Position numbers and translations under genes: made by a program
Source of the DNA: Bradyrhizobium glycinis
GTDB taxonomy: Bacteria; Pseudomonadota; Alphaproteobacteria; Rhizobiales; Xanthobacteraceae
Direction: 5' to 3'
DNA: 64,000 nucleotides
Assembly (NCBI RefSeq): GCF_016031655.1
Contig: NZ_JACCHQ010000001.1
Span: 682,001-746,000, forward strand
Notes under the pieces: model-generated
Told to the model about the DNA's origin: nothing
The model's database searches: none
The model's input: the letters and a program-made list of their open reading frames with translations, nothing else
Part shown: positions 29,113 to 37,744 of the stretch, piece by piece
Numbering within the stretch: position 1 is the first letter of the stretch
How the letters are laid out: every line of letters begins with the position of its first letter

Positions 29113-29841
29113 TCATTTGGCAGATGCGATGAAGCTTTTGAGCTCGGGGGTCCCAGGATTGGCGAACAGTTTTGCCGGTGGCCCCTGTTCCCAGACGCGG
29201 CCCTGGTGCATGAAGACGATGCGGTCGGCGACGTTGCGGGCAAAGCCCATCTCATGGGTGACCAGGATCATGGTCATGCCCTGTTCCGCCATCGCTTCCA
29301 TCACTTTCAGGACCTCGCCGACGAGCTCGGGGTCGAGCGCCGAGGTCACCTCGTCGAACAGCATGAGGTGAGGCGCCATGGCGAGGCAGCGGGCGATGGC
29401 GACGCGCTGCTGCTGGCCGCCGGAGAGCTGCTCGGGCCAGGCGTCGATCTTGTCGGCGAGCCCGACGCGGGTCAGCACGTCCTCCGCCAGCACACGCGCT
29501 TTGGCCTTCTCGACGCGGCCGGTGAGGAGCGGGGCGAGCGTGATGTTGCGCTCGACCTTCAGATGCGGAAACAAATTGAAGGCCTGGAACACGATGCCGA
29601 CGCGCTGACGGAATTTCTTCAGGTCAGGCATTTTGGCGTGGACCTTCTGTCCCTCGACCCGGATCTCGCCGGAATCGACGCTCTCCAGCGCGTTGATGCA
29701 GCGGAGCAGGGTCGACTTGCCCGATCCGGAGCGGCCGATGATGGTGACGATCTCGCCTTCCTCGACGTCGAGCGAGACACCTTTGAGCACCTCGATCTTG
29801 CCGAATGTCTTGCGCACGTCGCGGATTTCAACGAGAGCCAT
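29113..29841 (-). CDS. Amino-acid ABC transporter ATP-binding protein
   Basis: 242 residues, GlnQ/HisP-type ATPase that powers the importer. Walker [15 protein letters not shown]-loop [10 protein letters not shown], signature [13 protein letters not shown], Walker [15 protein letters not shown], and switch His in [10 protein letters not shown] are all intact. The start overlaps the preceding permease stop by 14 bases, so translation is coupled. Confidence 0.94.
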   Translation of the reverse strand: MALVEIRDVRKTFGKIEVLKGVSLDVEEGEIVTIIGRSGSGKSTLLRCINALESVDSGEIRVEGQKVHAKMPDLKKFRQRVGIVFQAFNLFPHLKVERNITLAPLLTGRVEKAKARVLAEDVLTRVGLADKIDAWPEQLSGGQQQRVAIARCLAMAPHLMLFDEVTSALDPELVGEVLKVMEAMAEQGMTMILVTHEMGFARNVADRIVFMHQGRVWEQGPPAKLFANPGTPELKSFIASAK

Positions 29842-30478
29842 CGAGGCGGGCCTCCAGGGAGCGGGACCAGAGCGTGAGCGGCAGGCACAGCGCGAAATAG
29901 ATCGCGGCCACCAGCGCGTAGGTGAGCAGCGGCTGGAACGTCGCCGCGCTCACCACCTGTCCGGCGCGGGCGAGCTCGACGAAGCCGAGGATCGAGGCGA
30001 GCGATGTGCCCTTGATGAGCTGCACCAGGAAGCCGACGGTCGGCGGCAGCGACAGCCGCAGCGCCTGCGGCGCGATGATGTGGCGGAATTGCTGCCAGGC
30101 GGAGAGGCCGAGACAGGCGCTGGCCTCCCATTGCGCCTGCTTCACGGCCTCTAAGCCACCGCGCCAGATCTCGCCGAGAAAGGCGGCAGTGTAGAGCGTG
30201 TAGGCGACGGTCACGGCGATGAGCGCCGGCACCTGGACGCCGAGGAAAACCGGCATGCCGAAATAGAAGAAGAACAACAGCCCGAGCAGCGGCACGCTCT
30301 GGATCACCTGGATGAGTGCGGCCATCGCCCAGCGCAGCCCTGCGAACCGGCTGATGCGGCCGAGGGCGAGCCCGAGCGCAAGCGGTGCACCCAAGAGAAG
30401 CGCGAGCACGACGAGGGCGACGGTCCAGCGCAGCGCCGCGAACAGCGAGACGAAGTCGATGAGAGAGAAGGATCGCAT
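29828..30478 (-). CDS. Amino-acid ABC transporter permease (second)
   Basis: 216 residues, five or so membrane helices, His/Glu/Gln/Arg/opine permease type. The EAA loop (GGLEAVKQAQWEASACLGLS) that docks to the ATPase is intact, followed by FRHIIAPQALRLSLPP. It lies between the other permease (10-base gap upstream) and the ATPase (overlap), forming the usual heterodimeric channel. Confidence 0.92.
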   Translation of the reverse strand: MRSFSLIDFVSLFAALRWTVALVVLALLLGAPLALGLALGRISRFAGLRWAMAALIQVIQSVPLLGLLFFFYFGMPVFLGVQVPALIAVTVAYTLYTAAFLGEIWRGGLEAVKQAQWEASACLGLSAWQQFRHIIAPQALRLSLPPTVGFLVQLIKGTSLASILGFVELARAGQVVSAATFQPLLTYALVAAIYFALCLPLTLWSRSLEARLDGSR

Positions 30479-30488
30479 CGCTTATCCC

Positions 30489-31148
30489 TCAGCGCCGCCG
30501 CGGCCAGCGGAAGGCCGCCAGGGCGATCACGGCGAACAGCGCCTTGAACGACATCGCCATCGCGAAATAGACTGCGCAGATCACCGCATAGACCTCGAAG
30601 CTGCGGTAAGTGCGGCTCTCGATGAAGCCGGCGACGTGAAATAGCTCATCAGTGGCGACCTGCGAGGCGAGCGAGGTGCCGAGCAGCAAGAGCACGAACT
30701 GGCTGGTCACGGCCGGATAGGCGTTGCGCAGCGCCGGCGGCAGGATGATGTGGCGAAACACCTGCCAGCCCGACAACCCCAAGCACTGGCCGGCTTCGAC
30801 CTGGCTGCGCGGAATGGAATCGAGACCGGCGCGGATGATCTCGACGGAATATGCGCCGAAATAGAGCGACAGCGCGACGGCGGCGGCCTCGAAGGCAGGC
30901 AGCTTCAGGCCGAAGTTCGGCAGCACGAAGAAGACGATGAAGATCTGGATCAGCGAGGGCGTGTTGCGGAACAGCTCGATGTAACCGCGCACCAGCCAGC
31001 GCAGCGGCGTGATGCGCCCCTTCAGCGCGACCGCGCCGGCAATACCGATCACGAGTCCGGCCAGCGCCGAGATCACCGTCAGCTCCAGCGTGATGATGGC
31101 GCCGTCGATGAGCTGGTTCTGGTAGCGCCAGAGCGGCAGGAAATTCAT
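30489..31148 (-). CDS. Amino-acid ABC transporter permease (first)
   Basis: 219 residues, HisM/GlnP-type membrane subunit. TLELTVISALAGLVIGIAGA is the first helix. RNTPSLIQIFIVFFVLPNFG and the EAA motif RAGLDSIPRSQVEAGQCLGL follow, with FRHIILPPALRNAYP. The start ATG 31148 is 8 bases after the deaminase stop. It pairs with the 29828-30478 permease. Confidence 0.92.
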   Translation of the reverse strand: MNFLPLWRYQNQLIDGAIITLELTVISALAGLVIGIAGAVALKGRITPLRWLVRGYIELFRNTPSLIQIFIVFFVLPNFGLKLPAFEAAAVALSLYFGAYSVEIIRAGLDSIPRSQVEAGQCLGLSGWQVFRHIILPPALRNAYPAVTSQFVLLLLGTSLASQVATDELFHVAGFIESRTYRSFEVYAVICAVYFAMAMSFKALFAVIALAAFRWPRRR

Positions 31149-31156
31149 CGCCGCTC

Positions 31157-32455
31157 TCAGCCGAACTGGGTGGGGAGGGCGCGCGTTACGACGCCGTCGG
31201 CATCGAGGCCGAAGATGACGCGCCAGCGGTCGAGGCAGGTGCAGGGATGCGAGATGCCGAAGGCGATGATGTCGCCGACCGCAAGCGCGGCTTCGGGCAT
31301 AACGGACAGGAACGCATGCTGGTCGTTGAGGCGCGTCACGGTGAGCGCAGCGGCGAGGCCTTGCTGCTCGGCGCCGTCGCGGAACACGCGCAAGGGCACC
31401 GGTAGTCCCTGGTCGAAGGAGGCGTCGCGCATGCCGAAACCGGCGATCGCAAGTCCGTCTTCGGGACGCGACAGCACCTCGGCCCAGAGCGTCAGCACTG
31501 GGCGAAAGTTCTCCACGGCGGAGTGGTGCAGGCCGTCGATAACAAGGCCGCCGCGCCGGTCGATTTCGGCGAATGCGCGGGCATAGATGCCGTGATCGGC
31601 GAAGAACAGCGCGCCCGAGCGCAGGATCACGCTGGCATTGCCGTCGGCCTGAGACGCGGGCGCAAGTGCGCGCGCGACGAGATCGAAATAGGCCGAGCCG
31701 CCGGCGCTCATGATCAATGGCCGCTTCGGGGCGGCCGCGCGCACCAACGCAAATGTCTCGATGGTGCGCTCCAGCAGCGCGGCGATCGCGCGCATCGTCT
31801 CGTTGGTATCGGACGTTGCAGCGGCGCCTTCGTAAGTTGCGACGCCGCCGAGCGCAAGCCGGTCGGCGGCGAGCACGGCTGCGATCGTTGCCTCGGCTGC
31901 TGCGTGGTCGCGCGCACCGGCGCGGCCGGCGCCGAGCTCGACCAGCACGGACAAGTCCCGGCGGCCTGCGATCCGCGCGGCCTCGGCGAGAGCTGCCACC
32001 GCAGCCGGTGAATCCGCGAAGGCGTGAAATTCGACGTCGGGATAGGCGCTGAGCAGCGCGCCGAGCCGCCGGCCGGCGGCGAGCCCGCCGATCTCGTTGG
32101 CCAGCAGCAGGCGCCGCTCGCCGCTCGCGAGCAGCACGGCGGCCTGCTGGACGTTGGCAACCGTCGTGCCCCAGGCGCCGGCGGCGCGCAGCGAGCAGGC
32201 GAGCTCCGGCGACATCGGCGTCTTGGCGTGCGGGGCGACGACAACGCCAGCGCTCGTGCACCATTTCAGGAAGAGGTCACGGTTGGCCGCGAAGGCGGCT
32301 TCATCCAGGGTGAGGACGGGCAGGGCGAGATCGCAGCGCGCAGGTGACCAGCGCTGGCTGCTGATGTCCTCGATGGTGACGCCATCGACCAGGGGAATGC
32401 CCCGTATCGTCGTCGAAAGGCGTTGGTGATCCCACCGGGACAAGAACTGCATCAT
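31157..32455 (-). CDS. D-serine-dehydratase/alanine-racemase-like amino-acid deaminase
   Basis: 432-residue fold-type III PLP enzyme, longer than the D-TA-like protein at 9170. The PLP Lys is in VVAPHAKTPMSPEL. The barrel holds ATYEGAAATSDT, and the C-terminal domain ends with GISHPCTCLDRW, whose His and Cys are the zinc ligands of DSD1-type enzymes. It is the first gene of the operon with a perfect LacI-type palindrome 46 bases upstream. In context it probably eliminates water and ammonia from a D-3-hydroxy amino acid taken up by the importer, giving an enamine that the RidA protein hydrolyses. That pathway is an inference. Confidence 0.85.
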   Translation of the reverse strand: MMQFLSRWDHQRLSTTIRGIPLVDGVTIEDISSQRWSPARCDLALPVLTLDEAAFAANRDLFLKWCTSAGVVVAPHAKTPMSPELACSLRAAGAWGTTVANVQQAAVLLASGERRLLLANEIGGLAAGRRLGALLSAYPDVEFHAFADSPAAVAALAEAARIAGRRDLSVLVELGAGRAGARDHAAAEATIAAVLAADRLALGGVATYEGAAATSDTNETMRAIAALLERTIETFALVRAAAPKRPLIMSAGGSAYFDLVARALAPASQADGNASVILRSGALFFADHGIYARAFAEIDRRGGLVIDGLHHSAVENFRPVLTLWAEVLSRPEDGLAIAGFGMRDASFDQGLPVPLRVFRDGAEQQGLAAALTVTRLNDQHAFLSVMPEAALAVGDIIAFGISHPCTCLDRWRVIFGLDADGVVTRALPTQFG

Positions 32456-32500
32456 CGCTCCCTCCGCGGCCTCGGCCGCGGCTTAGGAACGATATGTCCA

Positions 32501-32518
32501 AATGACAACGTTGTCATT
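32501..32518. promoter_or_regulatory. LacI-type operator palindrome
   Basis: AATGACAACGTTGTCATT is a perfect 18-bp palindrome with the central CG that marks LacI/GalR-family operators. It lies 46 bases upstream of the first gene of the 25608-32455 operon, whose last gene encodes a LacI regulator. A repressor bound here would cover or abut the promoter. Confidence 0.8.
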
Positions 32519-32595
32519 AGCAGATTTTAGCCATTCTGAGGCCGAATTCGATGCAATGAGGTATTTAGGTAAAGGAGTGCTGCCCGTGGAGTAGG

Positions 32596-33438
32596 CTAAT
32601 GCCTGTCGCCCATCTGGATGAGCAGCTCCTCGATGTCGACATCGGCCTGGCCGGCGGCCCTGACGTGGCGGACTTCAAGGCTGTCGGGCTGGAAGCGGTA
32701 TTCTACGAGGCCGACTTCCTTGATCGCGATCCTGTTCTGGCGCTGATCATTGATGACGAAGCCCGCTGACGGCGCCCAGACGTGGCGGGTGTGGCGGAAG
32801 GTGAAGTCGCGGCGCTGGTGCACGTGGCCGCTGGCGACGAGACGCAGGTCGACCTTGCCGAACATCTCGATCAGCCGCGCCCGCGCCGGCTGCGGCACGT
32901 AGCGGATGGACGTCTCCGGCGTCTCGGTGTCGTCGGGCAGGTTGAGAAACAGCGGCTTGTGCAGGAACAGCGCGACCGGCCTGCCGTTCGTGCGCGCGAG
33001 CTCGCAAGACAGCCAGTCGAACTGCTCGGCCTCGAAGGCGAGGCCCGAATTCATGACCAGCGAATTGAGGCCGATGAAGCGCCAGCCCGCGGCCTCGAAC
33101 GACCAATGGTCTTCGCCGATGATGTCGCAGAACTGCCGGCGGTGCGTCTCGCTGACCGGCGGCTTCGGCGCCGGCCCGATCGCGGTCGGATTGTCGCCGA
33201 TGTCGTGATTGCCGGGAAGATAGCGACAGGTGACGGGCAGGGCGTCGTGCAGCCCTTTCGCAAATTCGACATCGTCGCGGCTGGTCGGCCCGTCGAACGA
33301 GACGTCGCCGGTGTTGATGACGAGATCGGGCCTGCCGGCGTAGATGTGCTCGCTCACGCGGTGGAAGTTGGCGATCAGGCCGGGAAAGCGCCGGCCGAGA
33401 TGGGTATCGGAAATCTGCGTGAGGCGAAATTCGGGCAT
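32596..33438 (-). CDS. Calcineurin-like metallophosphoesterase
   Basis: 280 residues with all metal-binding motifs of the superfamily: ISDTHLG (D-x-H), NTGDVSFDG (GD), LPGNHDIGDNP (GNHD), FLHKPLF, and ASGHVHQRRD (GHxH). This resembles the CpdA/Icc-like 3',5'-cyclic nucleotide phosphodiesterase branch, but the substrate is not certain. It is transcribed alone, with 157 bases separating it from the operon above. Confidence 0.85.
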   Translation of the reverse strand: MPEFRLTQISDTHLGRRFPGLIANFHRVSEHIYAGRPDLVINTGDVSFDGPTSRDDVEFAKGLHDALPVTCRYLPGNHDIGDNPTAIGPAPKPPVSETHRRQFCDIIGEDHWSFEAAGWRFIGLNSLVMNSGLAFEAEQFDWLSCELARTNGRPVALFLHKPLFLNLPDDTETPETSIRYVPQPARARLIEMFGKVDLRLVASGHVHQRRDFTFRHTRHVWAPSAGFVINDQRQNRIAIKEVGLVEYRFQPDSLEVRHVRAAGQADVDIEELLIQMGDRH

Positions 33439-33507
33439 GCGATTATCCTACCCGTCGCCGCGCGTCGGAACGATGACGGGCCGGGCATGGATCGCAACCA
33501 ACAAAGT

Positions 33508-34110
33508 TTAAAGCACGCGATAGCGGATGGTGTAGCCGTCCTGCGGGGCGACGCTGCCGGCCACTGGCGAGGCGATGCGGTCGGCCAGGTGCCAAGGGCC
33601 GAACTGGGCGGAGCGATGCGGCTCAGCAGGCAGGCGGAGGCGGAACTCGAAGATGCCCTTGCCGGACAGGTTCACGACCAGAACGCGATCGGCCGTGCGG
33701 TGGTTGAGCACCACTGCGCCGCGCAGCACGGCCCGGCCGTCCTGGAGGTCGCGCACGCCGTCGACCAGCGCCAATGTCTGGTTGCGGTCGGTATGCAGCT
33801 CGATCTGGCTGTCGCTCACCGCCGTCAGCATCTCCCGCGGCACGCGGATCTCGAACTCGACGGCGGGCTTTGAGGGATTGAGGCCGAGATAGGCGAGCGC
33901 CGCGTGGCGCATGTCGTAGGCGGCAAAGGCGAACAGCGCGAGCGCGGCCAAGGTAGCCAGGCCATGCCGGGCGACGTCGCGCCAGGTCCGATAACTCAGG
34001 CGGAAGTAGACCGTCATGGCCAGCGCGACCGCGAGCGCGGCCGCGATCCCCGACAGCGCCGACATCAGGATGCCGAGTTGGCCCTCGGAGAAGCTGGACA
34101 AGGAATTCAT
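33508..34110 (-). CDS. Membrane-anchored protein, unknown (two N-terminal helices)
   Basis: 200 residues. Two hydrophobic stretches near the N-terminus (LMSALSGIAAALAVALAMTVYF and GLATLAALALFAFAAYDM) flank a short loop, then a probably periplasmic beta-rich domain (FEIRVPREMLTAVSDSQIEL, FRLRLPAEPHRS). I do not recognise a named family. ATG 34110 begins MNSLSSFSEG; upstream in-frame starts add a basic segment without support. Confidence 0.6.
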   Translation of the reverse strand: MNSLSSFSEGQLGILMSALSGIAAALAVALAMTVYFRLSYRTWRDVARHGLATLAALALFAFAAYDMRHAALAYLGLNPSKPAVEFEIRVPREMLTAVSDSQIELHTDRNQTLALVDGVRDLQDGRAVLRGAVVLNHRTADRVLVVNLSGKGIFEFRLRLPAEPHRSAQFGPWHLADRIASPVAGSVAPQDGYTIRYRVL

Positions 34111-34266
34111 GGCGCTGTCTCGCCTCGCGGCCCAAAGGGGCCGAAATCGCTTTAACAATCGATGGTTGGTCGCTGAAGCGGGAACGCCGGTTCAAGTCGT
34201 TCATTGTCAGCGCCAAAAGTCGCGGCTAATGACGTCGGCGGCATTTCGCCTTGCGGGAAAGTTCCG

Positions 34267-34689
34267 ATGTCCGTTCAAATGGTCTTGCTGCCGGTCTTCG
34301 TGCAGGTCGCTCTCACCTTCGCGCTGCTGATCGGCATGGTCCTGGCGCGCCGCAAGGCCCTGGTCTCCGGCGAGACCAAGATCCGTGACATTGCCCTGGG
34401 CGAGCCGAACTGGCCGAAAGGCGCCACACAAATCGCCAATTGCTACCGCAACCAGTTCGAGCTGCCGGTGCTGTTCTATATCCTGATCGCGCTGGCATTG
34501 CCCTTGCGCCGGGCCGACCTCTTCATCGTGCTGATGTCCTGGGTGTTCGTGGTGACGCGCTTTGCCCATGCCGGCGTGTTCGTCTCCTCCAACGATCTCG
34601 GCCGCCGCTCCACGGTCTGGCTCGCCGGCGTGCTGGTGTTGCTCGCGATGTGGATCTACTTCGCGCTGAAGCTTTTGCTGCTGATCTAG
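34267..34689 (+). CDS. MAPEG-family membrane protein
   Basis: 140 residues with four membrane helices. The MAPEG (membrane-associated eicosanoid/glutathione metabolism) pattern is seen in RNQFELPVLFYILIALAL and TRFAHAGVFV (the RxxHxG-like loop). Bacterial members have no settled role; some have glutathione transferase activity. The start is ATG 34267, MSVQMVLLP, entering the first helix. Confidence 0.8.
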   Translation: MSVQMVLLPVFVQVALTFALLIGMVLARRKALVSGETKIRDIALGEPNWPKGATQIANCYRNQFELPVLFYILIALALPLRRADLFIVLMSWVFVVTRFAHAGVFVSSNDLGRRSTVWLAGVLVLLAMWIYFALKLLLLI

Positions 34690-34718
34690 GCGCTTGCGCA
34701 CCACTTGAAAGAACTCAA

Positions 34719-36020
34719 ATGACCCCCGCTGCCCGGCTGTCCGCAGCCATCGAACTGATCGACACCATCGAGAGGGACCGCGTGCCCGCGGCGAAGGCGC
34801 TGAAGGAGTGGGGTACCGCGCACCGCTTCGCCGGTTCCGGCGACCGCGCGGCCATCGCCGGCCTCGTCTGGGATGTGCTGCGCCGCTACGCCTCGAGCGC
34901 CTGGCTGATGGATTCCGATACCGCGCGGGCCCGGCTGATCGGCATGCTCCGTCTCGAGCGCAACATGGACACGGCGACCATGGGCGCCTTGTTCGACGGC
35001 AGCCGCTTCGCGCCGGCGCCGTTGACGGATGCCGAGCAGGCTGCGCTCGCCTCGCGCTCCCTGAAGGACGCGCCGGCCGCCGTCGCCGGCGACTACCCGG
35101 AGTGGCTCGACCCGCATCTTGCAAAGGTGTTTGGCGCGGACCGCGCCGCGGAGGCCGCCGCGATGGCGAGCCGGGCGCCGCTGGACTTGCGCGTCAACAC
35201 GCTAAAATCCAATCACGACAAGGTGCTGAAGGCGCTTTCTCATCTTCATGCGAAGCCGACGCCCTGGTCCGCAACCGGCCTGCGTATCGAGCTTCCAGCC
35301 GATGCGCGCAACCCCGGCATCCAGGCCGAGGAGGATTTCATCAAGGGCGCAATTGAAGTGCAGGATGAGGGATCCCAGCTTGCCGCCCAGTTCACCGCGG
35401 CAAAACCCGGCGAGCAGGTGATCGATCTCTGCGCCGGCGCCGGCGGCAAGACGCTGGCGCTGGCCGCCCTGATGCAGGGCAAGGGCCGGCTGATCGCGAC
35501 CGACCGCGACAAGCGCCAGCTCGCGCCGATCCACGAGCGGCTGTCGCGCGCCGGCGTCCACAATGCCGACGTCCGCACGCCCAAGGGCGAGGCCGATCCG
35601 CTCCAGGACATCCGCAGCTCGGCCGACCTCGTCGTGATCGACGCGCCCTGCACGGGAACCGGCACTTGGCGCCGCAACCCCGATGCCAAATGGCGGATGC
35701 GCCCCGGCGCGCTCGAGATCCGCCTGCGCGACCAGGCCGAGGTGCTGGACCGTGCGGTTCCGCTGGTCAAGCCGGGCGGCCGCATCGCCTACATCACCTG
35801 CTCGGTGCTGGCGGAGGAAAACGGCGAGCAGGTGAGGGCGTTCGTCGGCCGACATGGCGAGTTCTCGATCGTCCCGCCCGCGCAGACCGCGAGCGTGCTC
35901 TGGGACAAGGCGGAAGCTTTTGGCGAGGCCGCGCTGCAATCAGCCGAAGGCTGGCTGATGACTCCGCGCCGGACCGGAACGGATGGATTTTTCGTCTCGG
36001 TGTTGAGGAAGGTCGGTTGA
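34719..36020 (+). CDS. RsmB-like RNA m5C methyltransferase (NOL1/NOP2/Sun family)
   Basis: SAM-dependent cytosine-C5 methyltransferase for rRNA or tRNA, 433 residues. The N-terminal helical NusB-like part is followed by the methyltransferase domain: DLCAGAGGKTLALAA (SAM motif I), DAPCTGTGTWRRNPDAKWR with the release Cys, and YITCSVLAEENGEQV with the nucleophile Cys. Target base identity is not determined. It follows the MAPEG gene by 29 bases. Confidence 0.9.
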   Translation: MTPAARLSAAIELIDTIERDRVPAAKALKEWGTAHRFAGSGDRAAIAGLVWDVLRRYASSAWLMDSDTARARLIGMLRLERNMDTATMGALFDGSRFAPAPLTDAEQAALASRSLKDAPAAVAGDYPEWLDPHLAKVFGADRAAEAAAMASRAPLDLRVNTLKSNHDKVLKALSHLHAKPTPWSATGLRIELPADARNPGIQAEEDFIKGAIEVQDEGSQLAAQFTAAKPGEQVIDLCAGAGGKTLALAALMQGKGRLIATDRDKRQLAPIHERLSRAGVHNADVRTPKGEADPLQDIRSSADLVVIDAPCTGTGTWRRNPDAKWRMRPGALEIRLRDQAEVLDRAVPLVKPGGRIAYITCSVLAEENGEQVRAFVGRHGEFSIVPPAQTASVLWDKAEAFGEAALQSAEGWLMTPRRTGTDGFFVSVLRKVG

Positions 36021-36033
36021 TCGTACCCCAGCA

Positions 36034-36136
36034 CGTCATTCCGGGGCGCCCGTAGGGCGAACCCGGAATCCATCGCGCGGCAGTCTCTGCGGTTCCATGG
36101 ATTCCGGGCTCTCTCTTCGCGAGCCCCGGAATGACG
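36034..36136. repeat. Intergenic inverted repeat (GTCATTCCGGGGCGC family)
   Basis: CGTCATTCCGGGGCGCCC...CGAACCCGGAATCCAT, with mirror ATGGATTCCGGGCTC...GAGCCCCGGAATGACG. Same family as 19752-19858; it lies between convergent genes. Confidence 0.85.
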
Positions 36137-36143
36137 ATCAATC

Positions 36144-36182
36144 AAAAACAAAAGCCCCGCAGACCGATCCCGGTCGCGGGGC
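36144..36182 (-). terminator. Rho-independent terminator of the cold-shock gene
   Basis: On the minus strand, GCCCCGC-n15-GCGGGGC (36182 down to 36154) is followed by TTTTGTTTTT (36153-36144). Strong stem plus T-tract, 55 bases after the cspA-like stop. Confidence 0.9.
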
Positions 36183-36236
36183 CTTCGAGTTCCAACGTTC
36201 TGCCGGTACGTCCGTGGTCAGAACGGTGCGAGGGCG

Positions 36237-36446
36237 TTAGCCGACGCGGAGGTTGTCAGCCGAGGACTTGCCGCTGCGGCGATCGGCGACGATGTCGAAC
36301 GAGACCTTCTGGCCCTCATTGAGGGTGGAGAGGCCGGCGCGCTCGACGGCGCTGATGTGCACGAATACGTCCTTCTGGCCGTCGTCCGGCTGGATGAAAC
36401 CATAACCCTTTTGGGTATTGAACCACTTCACTGTGCCCATAGCCAT
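36237..36446 (-). CDS. CspA-family cold-shock protein
   Basis: 69-residue single cold-shock domain, an RNA/DNA chaperone. RNP1 is [11 protein letters not shown] and RNP2 [13 protein letters not shown]; the N-terminus is [23 protein letters not shown] lies ahead of the start. The roughly 250-bp leader to the next gene upstream is long enough for a cold-responsive 5' UTR, though I see no defined element in it. A clear terminator lies downstream. Confidence 0.96.
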   Translation of the reverse strand: MAMGTVKWFNTQKGYGFIQPDDGQKDVFVHISAVERAGLSTLNEGQKVSFDIVADRRSGKSSADNLRVG

Positions 36447-36698
36447 GGGAATTTCCTTTGTTAGAGATGGTACGCACGCGGACCGGTACGCGTCGCTGCG
36501 CCCATGATCCTGTTCAGTCGATGTTTGGAGAAGTCATCTGAAGCGTGCGCGCCCGTCGTAACGAAGCGAAGCGGCCCAGTCGTTCGGCCCAAGTATCGAT
36601 GATCACAATATAGCGAGAATTTGGGGCTACTTCAAGGCGCCACCCGTGGCTCGGGATGTCGCGCGCGTTTGCTATTTGCGGTGCATATGAACCGCTGG

Positions 36699-37031
36699 TC
36701 AGTCCACGATGAAGAGCGTCGCGCCCGTCGTCGTCGAGGACCGGTGCGCGGCGTCGCCGAAGTCCGATACCTGGTAGCTCATCCCCGCCGTGAGCTTGAA
36801 TTTGCGCCCGTCGCGCAGCTCGGAGTCGAGCTCGCCCTTCAGCACGTAGAGTACGTGGCCGCGATCGCACCAATGATCGGCCAGATAGCCCGGCGAGTAC
36901 TCCACCATCCGCACGCGGAGATCGCCGATGTTGAGCGTGCGCCATGTGGCCTCGCCGCTCTCGCCGGGATGAGTGGTCGGCGCGACCTTGCTCCAGTCGG
37001 TGACGGTGAAGGGGGAGGTGGGGAGTTTCAT
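36699..37031 (-). CDS. DHCW-motif cupin-fold protein
   Basis: 110-residue single cupin. WRTLNIGDLRVRMVEYSPGY, then ADHWCDRGHVLYVLKGEL carries the cupin His residues and the DHWC/DHCW-like signature of the small family named after it. No catalytic role is established. It stands alone with no co-directional partner. Confidence 0.78.
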   Translation of the reverse strand: MKLPTSPFTVTDWSKVAPTTHPGESGEATWRTLNIGDLRVRMVEYSPGYLADHWCDRGHVLYVLKGELDSELRDGRKFKLTAGMSYQVSDFGDAAHRSSTTTGATLFIVD

Positions 37032-37091
37032 GGGGGAATCCTGTCTTGGAGCCGGCGGGCGCAGTGTTAGCGCACGCGCGCGCCGCAGTCT

Positions 37092-37173
37092 CCGTCATTG
37101 CGAGCGCAGCGAAGCAATCCAGAAATGCATCCGCGGCGGCAGCCTGGATTGCTTCGCTGCGCTCGCAATGACG
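37092..37173. repeat. Intergenic inverted repeat (GTCATTGCGAG family)
   Basis: CCGTCATTGCGAGCGCAGCG...AAGCAATCCAG with mirror CTGGATTGCTTCGCTGCGCT...CGCAATGACG: about 30-bp near-perfect arms. The best-preserved member of this family in the window. Confidence 0.9.
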
Positions 37174-37224
37174 CTTGGGGCGCTCGCGCCTCCGCGCGCT
37201 GCTGCGACAGCCAGCGCGTCAGCG

Positions 37225-37596
37225 TCACCCCACCAAATGGTTCGCCGAGCCCTGCACGATCAGCCCCGCCTCATTCACCCGCAGATATTCGCAGATCTTC
37301 TTGCCCCGCTCGTTCTCGTAGAACACCACAAGGCTGTCCGGGCTGACGAACAGATCAATCAGCGAAAAATGCAGGTTGGGCAGCAGCGGAAGCGCCTTGC
37401 CCCAATAGGCGCGCAAGGCATCCTTGCCGCGCACCGTGCCGCTGGCGTCGAACCCCAGCGCCGGAATGCGGTCCGACGTCATCACGGCCGCCTCGTCGTA
37501 GAGCTCAAGCACGCGCTCGAGGTCGCGTGCATTCCAGGCCTCGACCCAGGTCCGGCCGAGCGCGGCAAGCGTTGAGGGCTGATGGTGCTGTGACAT
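37225..37596 (-). CDS. SnoaL/NTF2-like protein
   Basis: 123 residues, cone-shaped NTF2 fold: WVEAWNARDLERVLELYDE, DASGTVRGKDALRAYWGKAL, and a final strand pair ending ANHLVG. Such proteins are isomerases, hydrolases or simple ligand binders, so no activity is assigned. An inverted repeat (37639-37659) lies just upstream and may be its operator. Confidence 0.78.
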   Translation of the reverse strand: MSQHHQPSTLAALGRTWVEAWNARDLERVLELYDEAAVMTSDRIPALGFDASGTVRGKDALRAYWGKALPLLPNLHFSLIDLFVSPDSLVVFYENERGKKICEYLRVNEAGLIVQGSANHLVG

Positions 37597-37638
37597 GGCG
37601 TTCTCCCTGATCGGCCCCTTTCTGAGGAAGGGGCATAA

Positions 37639-37659
37639 TAGGTAAATAATACTTACCTA
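37639..37659. promoter_or_regulatory. Inverted repeat between SnoaL-like gene and guaA
   Basis: TAGGTAA-n7-TTACCTA, perfect 7-bp arms, in an AT-rich island within GC-rich DNA, between divergent genes. The spacing resembles HxlR/MarR-type operators, but no regulator gene is adjacent. Confidence 0.6.
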
Positions 37660-37744
37660 TATTGGTTTGTCCATGCCCAAAGAAGCATGTGGGCGCACTG
37701 CTGCCGCGGTTGCGGCCCGCGCGCGGCCAGCGTATTGGCTGGCC

